Position numbers and translations under genes: made by a program | Shown: piece after piece, positions 6,581 through 13,704 of the stretch | How the letters are laid out: each line of letters opens with the position of its first letter | Position numbering within the stretch: position 1 is the stretch's first letter | DNA from: an uncultured bacterium | Lineage (GTDB): Bacteria > Actinomycetota > Coriobacteriia > Coriobacteriales > Coriobacteriaceae | Assembly (NCBI GenBank): GCA_905214905.1 | Contig: CAJMNK010000042.1 | Span: 1 to 18,659 of the forward strand | Length of the DNA: 18,659 nt | Direction of reading: 5' to 3' | Notes under the pieces: generated by a model | What the model was told of the DNA's origin: nothing | Database searches by the model: none | What the model saw: only the letters and a program-made list of their open reading frames with translations

Positions 6581-9061
6581 CTACTCCACCGGCTTGAAGA
6601 TGGTGGACTGGCCGAAGACGCTGCGGATGAGGGCTTTGGCCTCGTCCTCGGTCTGCGGGATGCTCGGGGCTGCACCCTGATGGCCGAAGGGGCCGCCCGC
6701 ACCGGAGTTGGACTCCCAGGGAGCTGCAGGAGCGTCCTCCTCTTTGGGGGCAGTTGCAGCGGACTTGGGCGCGGACGCCGCACCCGGCACGTCGAACGGA
6801 GGCAGATCGTCCCCACCAGCATCGGCAACAAAACCGCCAACCATGGCATCGTCGTAGGGAACCTGCTCGGATTCCCATGGCGCAGACGGCGCGGCGGGCT
6901 GAGCCTTGGGAGCGGACGCGCGCTCGGGCGCTCGGGGCGCGGGCTCGGTCGGGAGCTTGCCCGTGGCAGGAGCGCCGGCGGGGTTGTCGGAGCGCAGCCA
7001 GGGGGCTTTGCCCAGGTCAGACGACTTGGGCGCGGGCGAGGCAGGCTTGGGCGCGGGTGTCGGAGCAGCCGGTTTGGCCATGACGGGCTTAGGCGCCGAC
7101 GGGGTCGGCGCCGCTATCGGTGCTGCTTTTGGCTGCGTCGCGCTGGCGCTCGAGGATGCAGGGGCCGCCGAGGACACGGGTTGCGGGTCCGCAGATACCG
7201 CAGCCCGTGCAGATGGAGAATGCTCCTCATGTTGAGGAGCCGGCGTGCCACCCCCATCCAGGACATAGTCGACGGTACGACGACCGAAGACCGCACTGAC
7301 TGTCGGCAGGACCACCGACTGCGTGTCGGCGCGTCCAAGCATCTTGATGGCAAAGGTCGAGCCCGCGGGGAACGAGACCGTGAGCCTGGAGCCGTCGTCA
7401 GCCGTGGCGCGGGCATTGAGCAAAAGCCCCGCGTAGGAAGCCTGACGCGCCTTGACACGCTCGACAACCTCGGCCCATTTGCGCTGCAGCTCTCCGGCAT
7501 CCTCGACCGCGGGCGTCTCGGCAGTACCGGCGGCGGCAACCTGGGCGGCATTGTTGGACTGGGGCTTAGGTGCCGGAGCGGTGGCAGGCGCGGGAGCCGC
7601 AACGGGCTGAGGCGTCGGAGTCGGCGCAGGCTGAGGTGCAGGCGCTGCAGGCTTGGAAGCTGACACGGACGCAGAACGGGACGCAGGCTGGGCAGCCGGA
7701 ACAGCAGCACCACGGTCCCAAGGCATACCGCCCTGGCGCGCGGACGTAGCAGCGGGGGCAGCGGATGCCGCCGGAGCGGCAGCACGAGCGCCCGAAATTA
7801 GCGTCGGCTGTTGGGCAGCAGCGGGTACGGATGCTGCAGGCGCGGCGGCCTGAGCAGCAGCCACGCTCGCCGGCACGGCGCCGTTGGCAACCATGGCCTC
7901 CAAGCGGGCCACGCGCTCGGCCAATGCCTCAATCGTTAAATCGGCCTCGGGACGTGCCAGGCGCGTGCAGGCGATCTCGAGCACCAGGCGCACGTCGCTC
8001 GCGCCCCTCATCTCCAGTGCGGCATCGTCGAGCACCGTCAGTACACGGGCCAGGCGGTCGGCAGGATGCTCGCCAAAGGCAGCGGCCTCGGCAGCAAGCG
8101 CCTCGGCCTGCTCGGAGCCGCCCTCAAACAGCTCGGCACGGGCACCGGCAACGCAGGCAACGTACACGTCACGCACATGCGCCACCAGGTCGCGCGTCAG
8201 CTCCAGCAGGTCGTTTCCTTCCTCGACCTGCGCACGGATCAGTCCATAGAGCTCGGCAACATCGCGATCGGCAATGGCGCGGGAAAACTCGCCCAGAATC
8301 TGGTCCGAAACCTCGCCTAAAAGCGAGCGGGCGTCGTCCGCATGCACAGAACCGTTGCCAAAGACGCTCAGCTGCTCCAGCGTGGACAACGCGTCGCGCA
8401 TACCGCCCTTGGCATGGCGCGCCACGATAGCCAGCGCCTCATCGTCGTAATCGAAGCCCTCCTGCTCGCACACGTATGCCAGGCGACGCTCGATATCCTC
8501 GTTGCCGATGCGATGGAAATCGAAACGCTGGCAGCGCGAGAGGATGGTCTCCAGAATCTTTTGCGGGTCGGTGGTGCACAGCACAAAGATCACGTGTGCC
8601 GGCGGCTCCTCGAGCGTCTTGAGCAGCGCGTTGAACGCCGCCGTCGTGAGCATGTGGACCTCGTCGATGATATAGATCTTGTACTTGCCGCGCACCGGGG
8701 CAAAGTTGACGGAGTTGATGATTTCCTCGCGCACATTGTCCACGCCCGTGCGGGAGGCGGCATCGAGCTCGTAGACATCGGGGTGGTTACCCTCGGCAAT
8801 GAGCTCGCACTCCTCGCAAGTACCGTCGGGCATGCAGCCGCTTGCACCCTCGGCGCGCGCCGCCTCGGCATTGCGGCACAGCAGCGCCTTGGCCAGAATG
8901 CGCGCCATGGTGGTCTTGCCCGTGCCGCGCGGTCCGCAGAACAGGTAGGCGTGGGACAGGCGCCCCTCGGTGATGGCGTGCTCGAGCGTCGAGACGATAT
9001 GCTGCTGGCCCACCACGGAGTCAAAGGTGAGCGGGCGATACTTTCGGTACAACGATTCCAT
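6581..9061 (-). CDS. dnaX: DNA polymerase III subunit gamma/tau
   Basis: 826 aa, clamp-loader ATPase of the replisome. The start ATG 9061 gives the family N-terminus MESLYRKYRPLTFDSVVGQ, with GGGGGAGC upstream. AAA+ module: Walker A GPRGTGKT (43-50), zinc-binding Cys 62, 76, 82, 85, Walker B IIDEVHML (131-138), and sensor/arginine-finger region ILSRCQRF (173-180). The clamp-loader collar helices follow (to about 400). Beyond that the protein is unusually long: two Ala/Pro-rich stretches (about 415-525 and 610-810) flank a folded segment around 530-605 (RKWAEVVERVKARQASYAG). The tail ends in a conserved-looking DEAKALIRSVFGQSTIFKPV. No A-rich slippery site for a programmed frameshift was seen. 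Proline and alanine repeats in the tail raise local GC strongly. Confidence 0.97.
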   Translation of the reverse strand: MESLYRKYRPLTFDSVVGQQHIVSTLEHAITEGRLSHAYLFCGPRGTGKTTMARILAKALLCRNAEAARAEGASGCMPDGTCEECELIAEGNHPDVYELDAASRTGVDNVREEIINSVNFAPVRGKYKIYIIDEVHMLTTAAFNALLKTLEEPPAHVIFVLCTTDPQKILETILSRCQRFDFHRIGNEDIERRLAYVCEQEGFDYDDEALAIVARHAKGGMRDALSTLEQLSVFGNGSVHADDARSLLGEVSDQILGEFSRAIADRDVAELYGLIRAQVEEGNDLLELTRDLVAHVRDVYVACVAGARAELFEGGSEQAEALAAEAAAFGEHPADRLARVLTVLDDAALEMRGASDVRLVLEIACTRLARPEADLTIEALAERVARLEAMVANGAVPASVAAAQAAAPAASVPAAAQQPTLISGARAAAPAASAAPAATSARQGGMPWDRGAAVPAAQPASRSASVSASKPAAPAPQPAPTPTPQPVAAPAPATAPAPKPQSNNAAQVAAAGTAETPAVEDAGELQRKWAEVVERVKARQASYAGLLLNARATADDGSRLTVSFPAGSTFAIKMLGRADTQSVVLPTVSAVFGRRTVDYVLDGGGTPAPQHEEHSPSARAAVSADPQPVSSAAPASSSASATQPKAAPIAAPTPSAPKPVMAKPAAPTPAPKPASPAPKSSDLGKAPWLRSDNPAGAPATGKLPTEPAPRAPERASAPKAQPAAPSAPWESEQVPYDDAMVGGFVADAGGDDLPPFDVPGAASAPKSAATAPKEEDAPAAPWESNSGAGGPFGHQGAAPSIPQTEDEAKALIRSVFGQSTIFKPVE

Positions 9062-9177
9062 GGGTGCTCCCCCGGGTATACTGAGTCTTGTTGCCGCGGC
9101 GGCCATGCGGTCGCACGGCATACTGCATTCCATAATAACCCGTACGGCGAGCCCGCCGCGATAGGAGTCCAAAGAGC
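9062..9177. promoter_or_regulatory. Divergent promoter region between dnaX and the YcxB-like gene
   Basis: 116 bases. For the rightward gene, CATAAT at 9131-9136 is a possible -10 and GGAG at 9164-9167 a Shine-Dalgarno. For dnaX, GTATAC just upstream of GGGGGAGC is a weak -10 candidate. No -35 elements are convincing. The signal-recognition-particle RNA found beside dnaX in some bacteria is not present here. Confidence 0.35.
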
Positions 9178-9894
9178 ATGGCAGACGCAGAGAGCAACCT
9201 CGTTCCCTCCGAAGCAGCCGACCAGGTCGAGGTCGCGCTCGAGGAGCAGGCCGCAGCCGACGACGGCATCCTGTACCTCAACGAGTACCAATACGAAAAC
9301 GACCTCGTCACCGACTTCGCCCGCCTGGTCGCCTCGCCCAGGCGTCGCGGCTCGCTGTATGTCGCCGCGGCAATTGCCGCGCTCATCGGCATCGGCATGC
9401 TGGTGGCCGGCGGCAACTGGATCAAGTTTGGCGTCGTCTTGATCGTATTCGGCGCCTTTTTGGCCTGGTGGAGCAAAAACCTGCACCACACCCTCGCCCG
9501 CGACTTTATCGACGCCGTTGAGGCCGACGAGTCCATGGGTGGCCGCTATCGCCGCGTCGCCGCCAACGAGGACGGCCTGATGGTTTGGGGCACGAGCGGC
9601 AAGTCGCAGTTCTTCCCGTTTGAAAAGCTCGACCACGTGCTCGACGGCGAGCGCATCTTTGTGGCCATGTTCGCCGACCAGGGCGTGACGATCCCTAAGG
9701 ACACCTTTGTCCGCGGCGATGCCGAGCAGTTCGGTCCCTTCCTTAAGGCGCGCATCAACAAAAAACTCCGCATCGAGACCAAACGCAAGAAGATGAAGGC
9801 AGAAAAGGCCGCTGCCGAAGCAAAACAGGGCGACAAGCCCCAGGAGACCAAGGGCAAGCAGCGCAAGCAGAAGAAGAGCAAGAAGAAGCGGTAG
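9178..9894 (+). CDS. Two-span membrane protein with YcxB-like domain
   Basis: 238 aa, start ATG 9178 with GGAG/AAAGAG upstream. An acidic N-terminus (1-50, rich in Glu/Ala) is followed by two adjacent membrane spans (59-77 and 81-98), then a cytoplasmic domain (about 105-195) resembling the C-terminal domain of YcxB-like proteins (FFPFEKLDHVLDGERIFVAM; GVTIPKDTFV). The protein ends in a striking basic tail (about 193-238) made largely of Lys, Arg, Gln and Glu, which could bind nucleic acid or membrane phospholipid. The family has no firm function. It stands alone, divergent from dnaX and convergent with the ABC operon, with a long hairpin after its stop. Confidence 0.85.
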   Translation: MADAESNLVPSEAADQVEVALEEQAAADDGILYLNEYQYENDLVTDFARLVASPRRRGSLYVAAAIAALIGIGMLVAGGNWIKFGVVLIVFGAFLAWWSKNLHHTLARDFIDAVEADESMGGRYRRVAANEDGLMVWGTSGKSQFFPFEKLDHVLDGERIFVAMFADQGVTIPKDTFVRGDAEQFGPFLKARINKKLRIETKRKKMKAEKAAAEAKQGDKPQETKGKQRKQKKSKKKR

Positions 9895-9922
9895 GCCGGC
9901 CGACACCGAAGGCGCCTCGTCC

Positions 9923-9962
9923 CGCGCCCGATTCCGGGCCGGGGCGCCTGGAATCGGGCGCG
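9923..9962. terminator. Long hairpin between convergent genes
   Basis: A perfect 13-bp stem (9923-9935 with 9950-9962, arm CGCGCCCGATTCC) and a 14-nt GC-rich loop that itself contains GGCGCC. It lies between the stops of two convergent genes and probably ends transcripts from both sides. There is no adjacent U tract. Confidence 0.6.
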
Positions 9963-9999
9963 CGTACCGCCAATGGACCCGTTTTGCCTTGCTCTCGAG

Positions 10000-10668
10000 C
10001 TATTTCACTTCAAACCTTAAGAGCCTCCGCTCCGGCAGATCGGTCATCTTCATCGTGTAAGTCCCGGGAAATGCTTTCTCAAAACGGACGGTCTCGTAAC
10101 CTTCGAAATAGTCGTTGGTGTTCTGCATCATAAATGGGACGAGCAACTCGTTTTCTGCCCCAACCTCCACGGCAAACGCAGCAGAGCCGCCAAGGACCGG
10201 CATGGCTTGCGTTATCAGATCGGTATTGACTACAAAATCATAGTTTGGCGCAGACTCCGGAACCAGATGCCAAACATACGCTTTGATTCCACCGTCGATA
10301 TTATCCCTATTTCTGACACGCATCTTTACGGCGATAACGCACGTGATGTCGGCATCCTTCAGTCTCGTTTTCGTATCCACGGTGCCATATTTTGAATAAT
10401 CGTCATGTGCTCGTTTGAGATACTCGCGCGGCGTGAGCAACTCTGCCCCGTCTATGCAAAACGAATACCCATCAGTCACCACATCCTTCGACCCCAGAAA
10501 CGCTCCATCCATCGAGAGCCATTCGCCCTCCGCGTAATATTTCTCAGGAATGACCGTCCGGTTCCCGTTAACGACGCTCACCCTCATGCCCGCAAGGCCG
10601 GCAGCAGCACAGCAAAAAAGCGCGAGCGCCGATCTTCTCGTCCACAGGGTCTTCTTCATCGCGCTCAC
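10000..10668 (-). CDS. Exported protein, last gene of the ABC transporter operon
   Basis: 222 aa from GTG 10668, which overlaps the ATPase stop as GTGA; an ATG three codons on (10659, MKKTLWTRRS) is an equally good start. The N-terminus is a signal peptide or anchor (about 10-35: basic residues, then SALALFCCAAAGLAG). The mature part is beta-rich and single-domain, with DGYSFCIDGAELLTPREYL and ITCVIAVKMRVRNRD, in the style of exported immunoglobulin-fold accessory proteins (DUF5028/DUF4352-like; not confirmed). The paired Cys in the signal region are not a clear lipobox. Its place after a two-permease/one-ATPase set suggests an accessory or immunity protein working at the membrane surface. 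Confidence 0.75.
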   Translation of the reverse strand: MSAMKKTLWTRRSALALFCCAAAGLAGMRVSVVNGNRTVIPEKYYAEGEWLSMDGAFLGSKDVVTDGYSFCIDGAELLTPREYLKRAHDDYSKYGTVDTKTRLKDADITCVIAVKMRVRNRDNIDGGIKAYVWHLVPESAPNYDFVVNTDLITQAMPVLGGSAAFAVEVGAENELLVPFMMQNTNDYFEGYETVRFEKAFPGTYTMKMTDLPERRLLRFEVK

Positions 10669-11309
10669 GACCTTTCCCGAACTTTCACAACGGCACCGTC
10701 GCGCATGCAGTAAACCCGATCGGCCAGTTCCTCGAGCACCTCTCCGTCATGGCTGGACAGAAGGACCTCACGACCCGTTGATGCCGCCATCGCCACAACG
10801 CGCTTGAGCATTTCAACGCCCGCTTCGTCGAGGGCATTCGTTGGCTCATCGAGAACAAGCAGCTTCGGCTTCTCCATAATTGCCGCAGCTATCCCCAGAC
10901 GCTGCTTCATCCCAAGCGAGTATGCTCGGAACTTCTTTTTTTCGTCTGCATCGAGCCCCACGAGCCGCAGGGCAGAGCGAATGTCCTCGGGGGTGGCAAC
11001 GCCCTTGATCTGAGCGATGAGCTTCAGATTGTCGTAGCCAGACAGATATCCCAAAAAGGAAGGCGCCTCGATCAACATCCCCAGACTCGGCGGGAACGAG
11101 ATGTCCGCCCCAAGCCTTTGGCCATCGATAGAGATTTCGCCTTCGGTAGGCTTGATCAACCCGCAAACCGCTCGCATGAGCATGGTCTTACCCGAACCGT
11201 TTATCCCCTGAAGCCCGACCACAGTCCCAGGGTCAACCTCGATGGACACGTTGCGCAGGACATCGTTTTTACCCATGCGCTTCGATACGCCCCTTACGAT
11301 CACACTCAT
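10665..11309 (-). CDS. ABC transporter ATP-binding protein (BcrA/LanF-like)
   Basis: 214 aa. Start ATG 11309 follows GGGGGAC and overlaps the permease stop (ATGA). Walker A GINGSGKT (35-42), signature region YSLGMKQRLG (130-139, in place of LSGGQ), Walker B KLLVLDEPTNALD (149-161) and switch His187 (SSHDGE) are all present, so it should hydrolyse ATP. The Q-loop region reads GMLIEAPSFLGYLSGYDNL, and together with SLGMKQR this is the pattern of BcrA/LanF-type subunits of ABC-2 exporters that remove antimicrobial peptides. It is short for an ABC ATPase, with no C-terminal extension. It drives the two permeases encoded just upstream. Confidence 0.93.
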   Translation of the reverse strand: MSVIVRGVSKRMGKNDVLRNVSIEVDPGTVVGLQGINGSGKTMLMRAVCGLIKPTEGEISIDGQRLGADISFPPSLGMLIEAPSFLGYLSGYDNLKLIAQIKGVATPEDIRSALRLVGLDADEKKKFRAYSLGMKQRLGIAAAIMEKPKLLVLDEPTNALDEAGVEMLKRVVAMAASTGREVLLSSHDGEVLEELADRVYCMRDGAVVKVRERS

Positions 11310-12142
11310 ATCTTGTCCCCCTTTTCTATAAGGTCGGCCCTTCGAAACCACAGTCCACCCAACGATAGGCATAACGACATAAGCCCAATTGATGACAAGA
11401 CACTCGAGCCCGCCGCGATTCCCTCTTTGACAATTCCACCCCAGCGCAACAGCATCAAGGCGTTACCCAATAGCGCCCAATGTCGTGCATATGCCGAGCA
11501 GATCAGGTAGCTCATTAAAACCACAAACGAGACTGACGACCCAAGCACAAACCCAACCGCTGCCTGCGCAAACGCAAGCGCCTCAAAAGCAAATAAGAGA
11601 CCTATGAAAAACGGCAGCGCATCTGCCTCGGCAGCTTTGAGAAACCACGGCGCCAAATTAGCCAGTTGAAGCGACTCACCATGAATGACCGCGCTGAACG
11701 AGGAGCTCACCACCAAGCTCCAAATCACAACAGAGCAAACCACCACGAGCAGTGAAAATGCCGTTACTGCCGCCACCAAGATAAAACGCGAGACCCACCA
11801 AAGGGTTCTTGCCCGGCATCGAACAAGCGCTTGCAAACCAAACCCGTGCAACGATTCGGTCGGATAGTCGAGTGTTGTATAGAGAATAAGCAGAATGAGA
11901 AATAGCCATCCTAGCGGAGGCACAAACATGACCCCGGGCCTAGGCTCAAACGGAGCAGATCCGGCAAACACGAGCGCAAGATTATCCGCAAACCCCAAGG
12001 TATCCGTTCTAACCCCATACACAGAAGACAATCCGTAGGCGTACACCAAGTTCGCAACGGTCACTGCCGCAATTGCAATAAAAGTGATGATGTTCTTCTT
12101 CAAAACGGTCCTCAGGTCCGCGGCGACCAGCCTAAACAGCAT
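11306..12142 (-). CDS. ABC-2-type permease subunit (second)
   Basis: 278 aa from ATG 12142, which shares one base with the stop of the preceding permease (TGATG) and has GAGGTGG as Shine-Dalgarno. About six membrane spans can be seen: one near the N-terminus (FIAIAAVTVANLVYAYG), then GWLFLILLILYTTL, a long pair around FILVAAVTAFSLLVVVCSVV, and three in the C-terminal half ending with LSSIGLMSLCLSLGG. A large first extracytoplasmic loop is followed by the cytoplasmic segment TESLHGFGLQALVRCRAR, typical of ABC-2/LanE-G permeases. Pairs with the other permease and the ATPase to form the exporter. AT-richer than flanking housekeeping genes. Confidence 0.85.
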   Translation of the reverse strand: MLFRLVAADLRTVLKKNIITFIAIAAVTVANLVYAYGLSSVYGVRTDTLGFADNLALVFAGSAPFEPRPGVMFVPPLGWLFLILLILYTTLDYPTESLHGFGLQALVRCRARTLWWVSRFILVAAVTAFSLLVVVCSVVIWSLVVSSSFSAVIHGESLQLANLAPWFLKAAEADALPFFIGLLFAFEALAFAQAAVGFVLGSSVSFVVLMSYLICSAYARHWALLGNALMLLRWGGIVKEGIAAGSSVLSSIGLMSLCLSLGGLWFRRADLIEKGDKI

Positions 12143-13023
12143 CAGACCACCTCGCGTCTTTTCCACGCCCCAGAAAAAGCCAACGAAGCAAGGGTCAATA
12201 ATATGATTTCCGCAAAACCGGCTCGAATGTCTGGCCAGTTATTCAGCGATTCCGACCTGATGCTGTTGAGGATATTGCAGTTAAACCCCACACAAGCCAT
12301 TACGCCGAAGATCCAGCCATTTGCAAAATGCCACGCAACCATTAGCAGATACGGGACAATTATCGCTTTGATTCTGCTACGAAACAAAATTGAGAAGCCA
12401 GTTACAGCCATGGATAAAGTCCCGAGCGTGACAGCATCGAACAGCGTGTATGCGAGCACATATGACAAAGGATGCGAATAAAATAGACCGGAGAAGTAGC
12501 TATGCAGGTAAAGTCCTACGTAAGTCGACTCATCGACCCGAGGAAGATACGCAGGAAAAAGCATCGAGACGATCAGGAAATTGACGAGCAGAGGAATGGC
12601 AGTCACTGTAAACGCGGAGAGGAAAGCAGACAGCATCTTTACGTTCACGTACGCCTTTCTGGAAACGCGCGTGCATATCTGCATGTCATAACCACTCAAA
12701 CGCTCAAAGAGACACGACCAAGATCCAGCCAACATTGCAAGCAGGGGCAGTGCATAGAAAAACACCGACGCAGACAGTGGCGCGTTCGCGCTCACAACAA
12801 TCCAGTTACCGAAGCTGCTTTCACGTGTTTGACCGAGATAATTTTCGGCTTGCACGCCAACGCCGTAACCAAAAGAAAGAAGGTTGTGGCGCTCTTTTTC
12901 CAAATTTGCCCACGGCTCCAGCGCGGCAGCTATTGCAACTGCGACCGCAATCAAGAGAGCAAGGATAAAAGCTGGACGTCTAATCGTTTTCGACAGTTCG
13001 TATCTTGCGAGCTTTTGGTTCAT
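12142..13023 (-). CDS. ABC-2-type permease subunit (first)
   Basis: 293 aa. Start ATG 13023 (MNQKLARYELSKTIRRP) chosen because GGAGG stands five bases before it; a longer frame upstream would read through the hairpin at 13036-13062. Six membrane spans: AFILALLIAVAVAIAAAL, ASVFFYALPLLAMLAGSW, AFTVTAIPLLVNFLIVSM, a central one near LSYVLAYTLFDAVTLG, AIIVPYLLMVAWHFANG, and ILLTLASLAFSG. The cytoplasmic loop ERLSGYDMQICTRVSRKAYVNVK is the coupling region seen in ABC-2 permeases. Overlaps the next permease by one base; the two are related in layout and likely form a heterodimer. Confidence 0.85.
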   Translation of the reverse strand: MNQKLARYELSKTIRRPAFILALLIAVAVAIAAALEPWANLEKERHNLLSFGYGVGVQAENYLGQTRESSFGNWIVVSANAPLSASVFFYALPLLAMLAGSWSCLFERLSGYDMQICTRVSRKAYVNVKMLSAFLSAFTVTAIPLLVNFLIVSMLFPAYLPRVDESTYVGLYLHSYFSGLFYSHPLSYVLAYTLFDAVTLGTLSMAVTGFSILFRSRIKAIIVPYLLMVAWHFANGWIFGVMACVGFNCNILNSIRSESLNNWPDIRAGFAEIILLTLASLAFSGAWKRREVV

Positions 13024-13035
13024 ACGTCCTCCTTC

Positions 13036-13062
13036 CCCTTCCGACCCAGAAAGCCGGAAGGG
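13036..13062 (-). other. Intergenic stem-loop after the first operon gene
   Basis: Perfect 8-bp arms CCCTTCCG (13036-13043) and CGGAAGGG (13055-13062) with an 11-nt loop lie in the 54-base gap between the secreted-protein gene and the first permease, immediately before the permease Shine-Dalgarno. There is no U tract. Such hairpins often lower downstream expression or protect the first message, giving more secreted product than transporter. Confidence 0.55.
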
Positions 13063-13077
13063 AGCCATTTCAAACAA

Positions 13078-13590
13078 CTATGCGGGAAGCTTGTGGAAAT
13101 GCCCGACGCAGTCGGGGCTCCATACGCCAATAACAGTGCCGTAGCCAGACTCCGCCCATGCAGTCAGTCGCGCCGCAGATCGCCCGTTCTCACGGACGAG
13201 GTTATACATTTCCCACTGTCCCTTGTGATTCGAACGATACGTTCCCTGAGTACAATTCATGCTGCCGCTACCGCTTGTGTTATACGCACCGTCTGTATAT
13301 AACCGAAGCGGATTTCCCGTATGGCCCTGGATATCCAGATAGAGCGATGAGGAATCATCCTTTTGACGGTAGCCAGTTGCACTCGTCCCGGCACATTGAA
13401 AACTAAATGCCTTATCGGCATTGTTCGTACAGGTCGTAATTCCCGTATCGGCGTTTTGAGTAATGCTGGAAACCTGAGAGGTGTCAAACTCCTCTTGTGC
13501 AAACGATGCAGCGGGAACCCCTAGGGACAGACCAGCTGCAATCACCAAGCCGACTCCGATTCGAGCAATAGCGCTCCTTGGCTTAATCAT
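13078..13590 (-). CDS. Secreted Cys-containing protein (DUF2712-like), first gene of the ABC operon
   Basis: 170 aa from ATG 13590 (GGAG at proper spacing). Clear Sec signal peptide: basic start, hydrophobic core IGVGLVIAAGLSLGVPA, probable cleavage after SFA at about 31. The mature part, about 140 aa, has four Cys (54, 66, 113, 161), able to form two disulfides. Its pattern RQKDDSSSLYLDIQG, NCTQGTY, ENGRSAARLTA and VWSPDCVG resembles small secreted DUF2712-type proteins, which I recall near ABC-2 transporter genes; this assignment is from memory of the pattern and not verified. It leads an operon with two permeases, an ATPase and another exported protein. It could be a bacteriocin-like or signalling polypeptide, or the sensor for a compound the transporter exports. 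There is no double-Gly leader. Confidence 0.75.
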   Translation of the reverse strand: MIKPRSAIARIGVGLVIAAGLSLGVPAASFAQEEFDTSQVSSITQNADTGITTCTNNADKAFSFQCAGTSATGYRQKDDSSSLYLDIQGHTGNPLRLYTDGAYNTSGSGSMNCTQGTYRSNHKGQWEMYNLVRENGRSAARLTAWAESGYGTVIGVWSPDCVGHFHKLPA

Positions 13591-13663
13591 GGCCTTCTCC
13601 AATCAAAAGCGGTTAACAATGCGTCGACGCACGGCAACCTTCGCATGAATAGAGAAAGATGTC

Positions 13664-13704
13664 TGTAAACACCCGCTATTGAGTTGATTGCTCAGGCGTT
13701 TACA
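13664..13704. promoter_or_regulatory. Inverted-repeat operator candidate between the regulator and the ABC operon
   Basis: TGTAAACACCC (13664-13674) and GGCGTTTACA (13695-13704) are near-perfect inverted copies; a smaller dyad TGAG/CTCA (13680-13683 and 13691-13694) lies between them. The right arm overlaps the stop codon of the LuxR-type gene, and the left arm sits about 74 bases upstream of the secreted-protein start. There is no good -35 for the operon, which would suit an activator-dependent promoter. Confidence 0.5.

Noticed and set aside
6581..9061. Programmed frameshift in dnaX giving a short gamma form.
   Set aside because: No A-rich slippery heptamer with following structure was found in the reading frame; any short form would need another mechanism.
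8342..9442. Plus-strand open frame of 366 codons opposite the dnaX start.
   Set aside because: Antisense to the conserved AAA+ region of dnaX and running in a wrong frame through the start of the 9178 gene; no protein-like motifs.
8590..9906. Minus-strand open frame of 438 codons over the YcxB-like gene and the dnaX start.
   Set aside because: Composition is that of a shadow: reverse frame of the membrane protein, then an out-of-frame reading of dnaX.
10000..13590. Operon considered as a lanthipeptide or other modified-peptide cluster.
   Set aside because: The ATPase and permeases resemble LanFEG immunity exporters, but no LanB/LanM/radical-SAM enzyme or short precursor with a leader motif is present, and the secreted protein has a Sec signal peptide.
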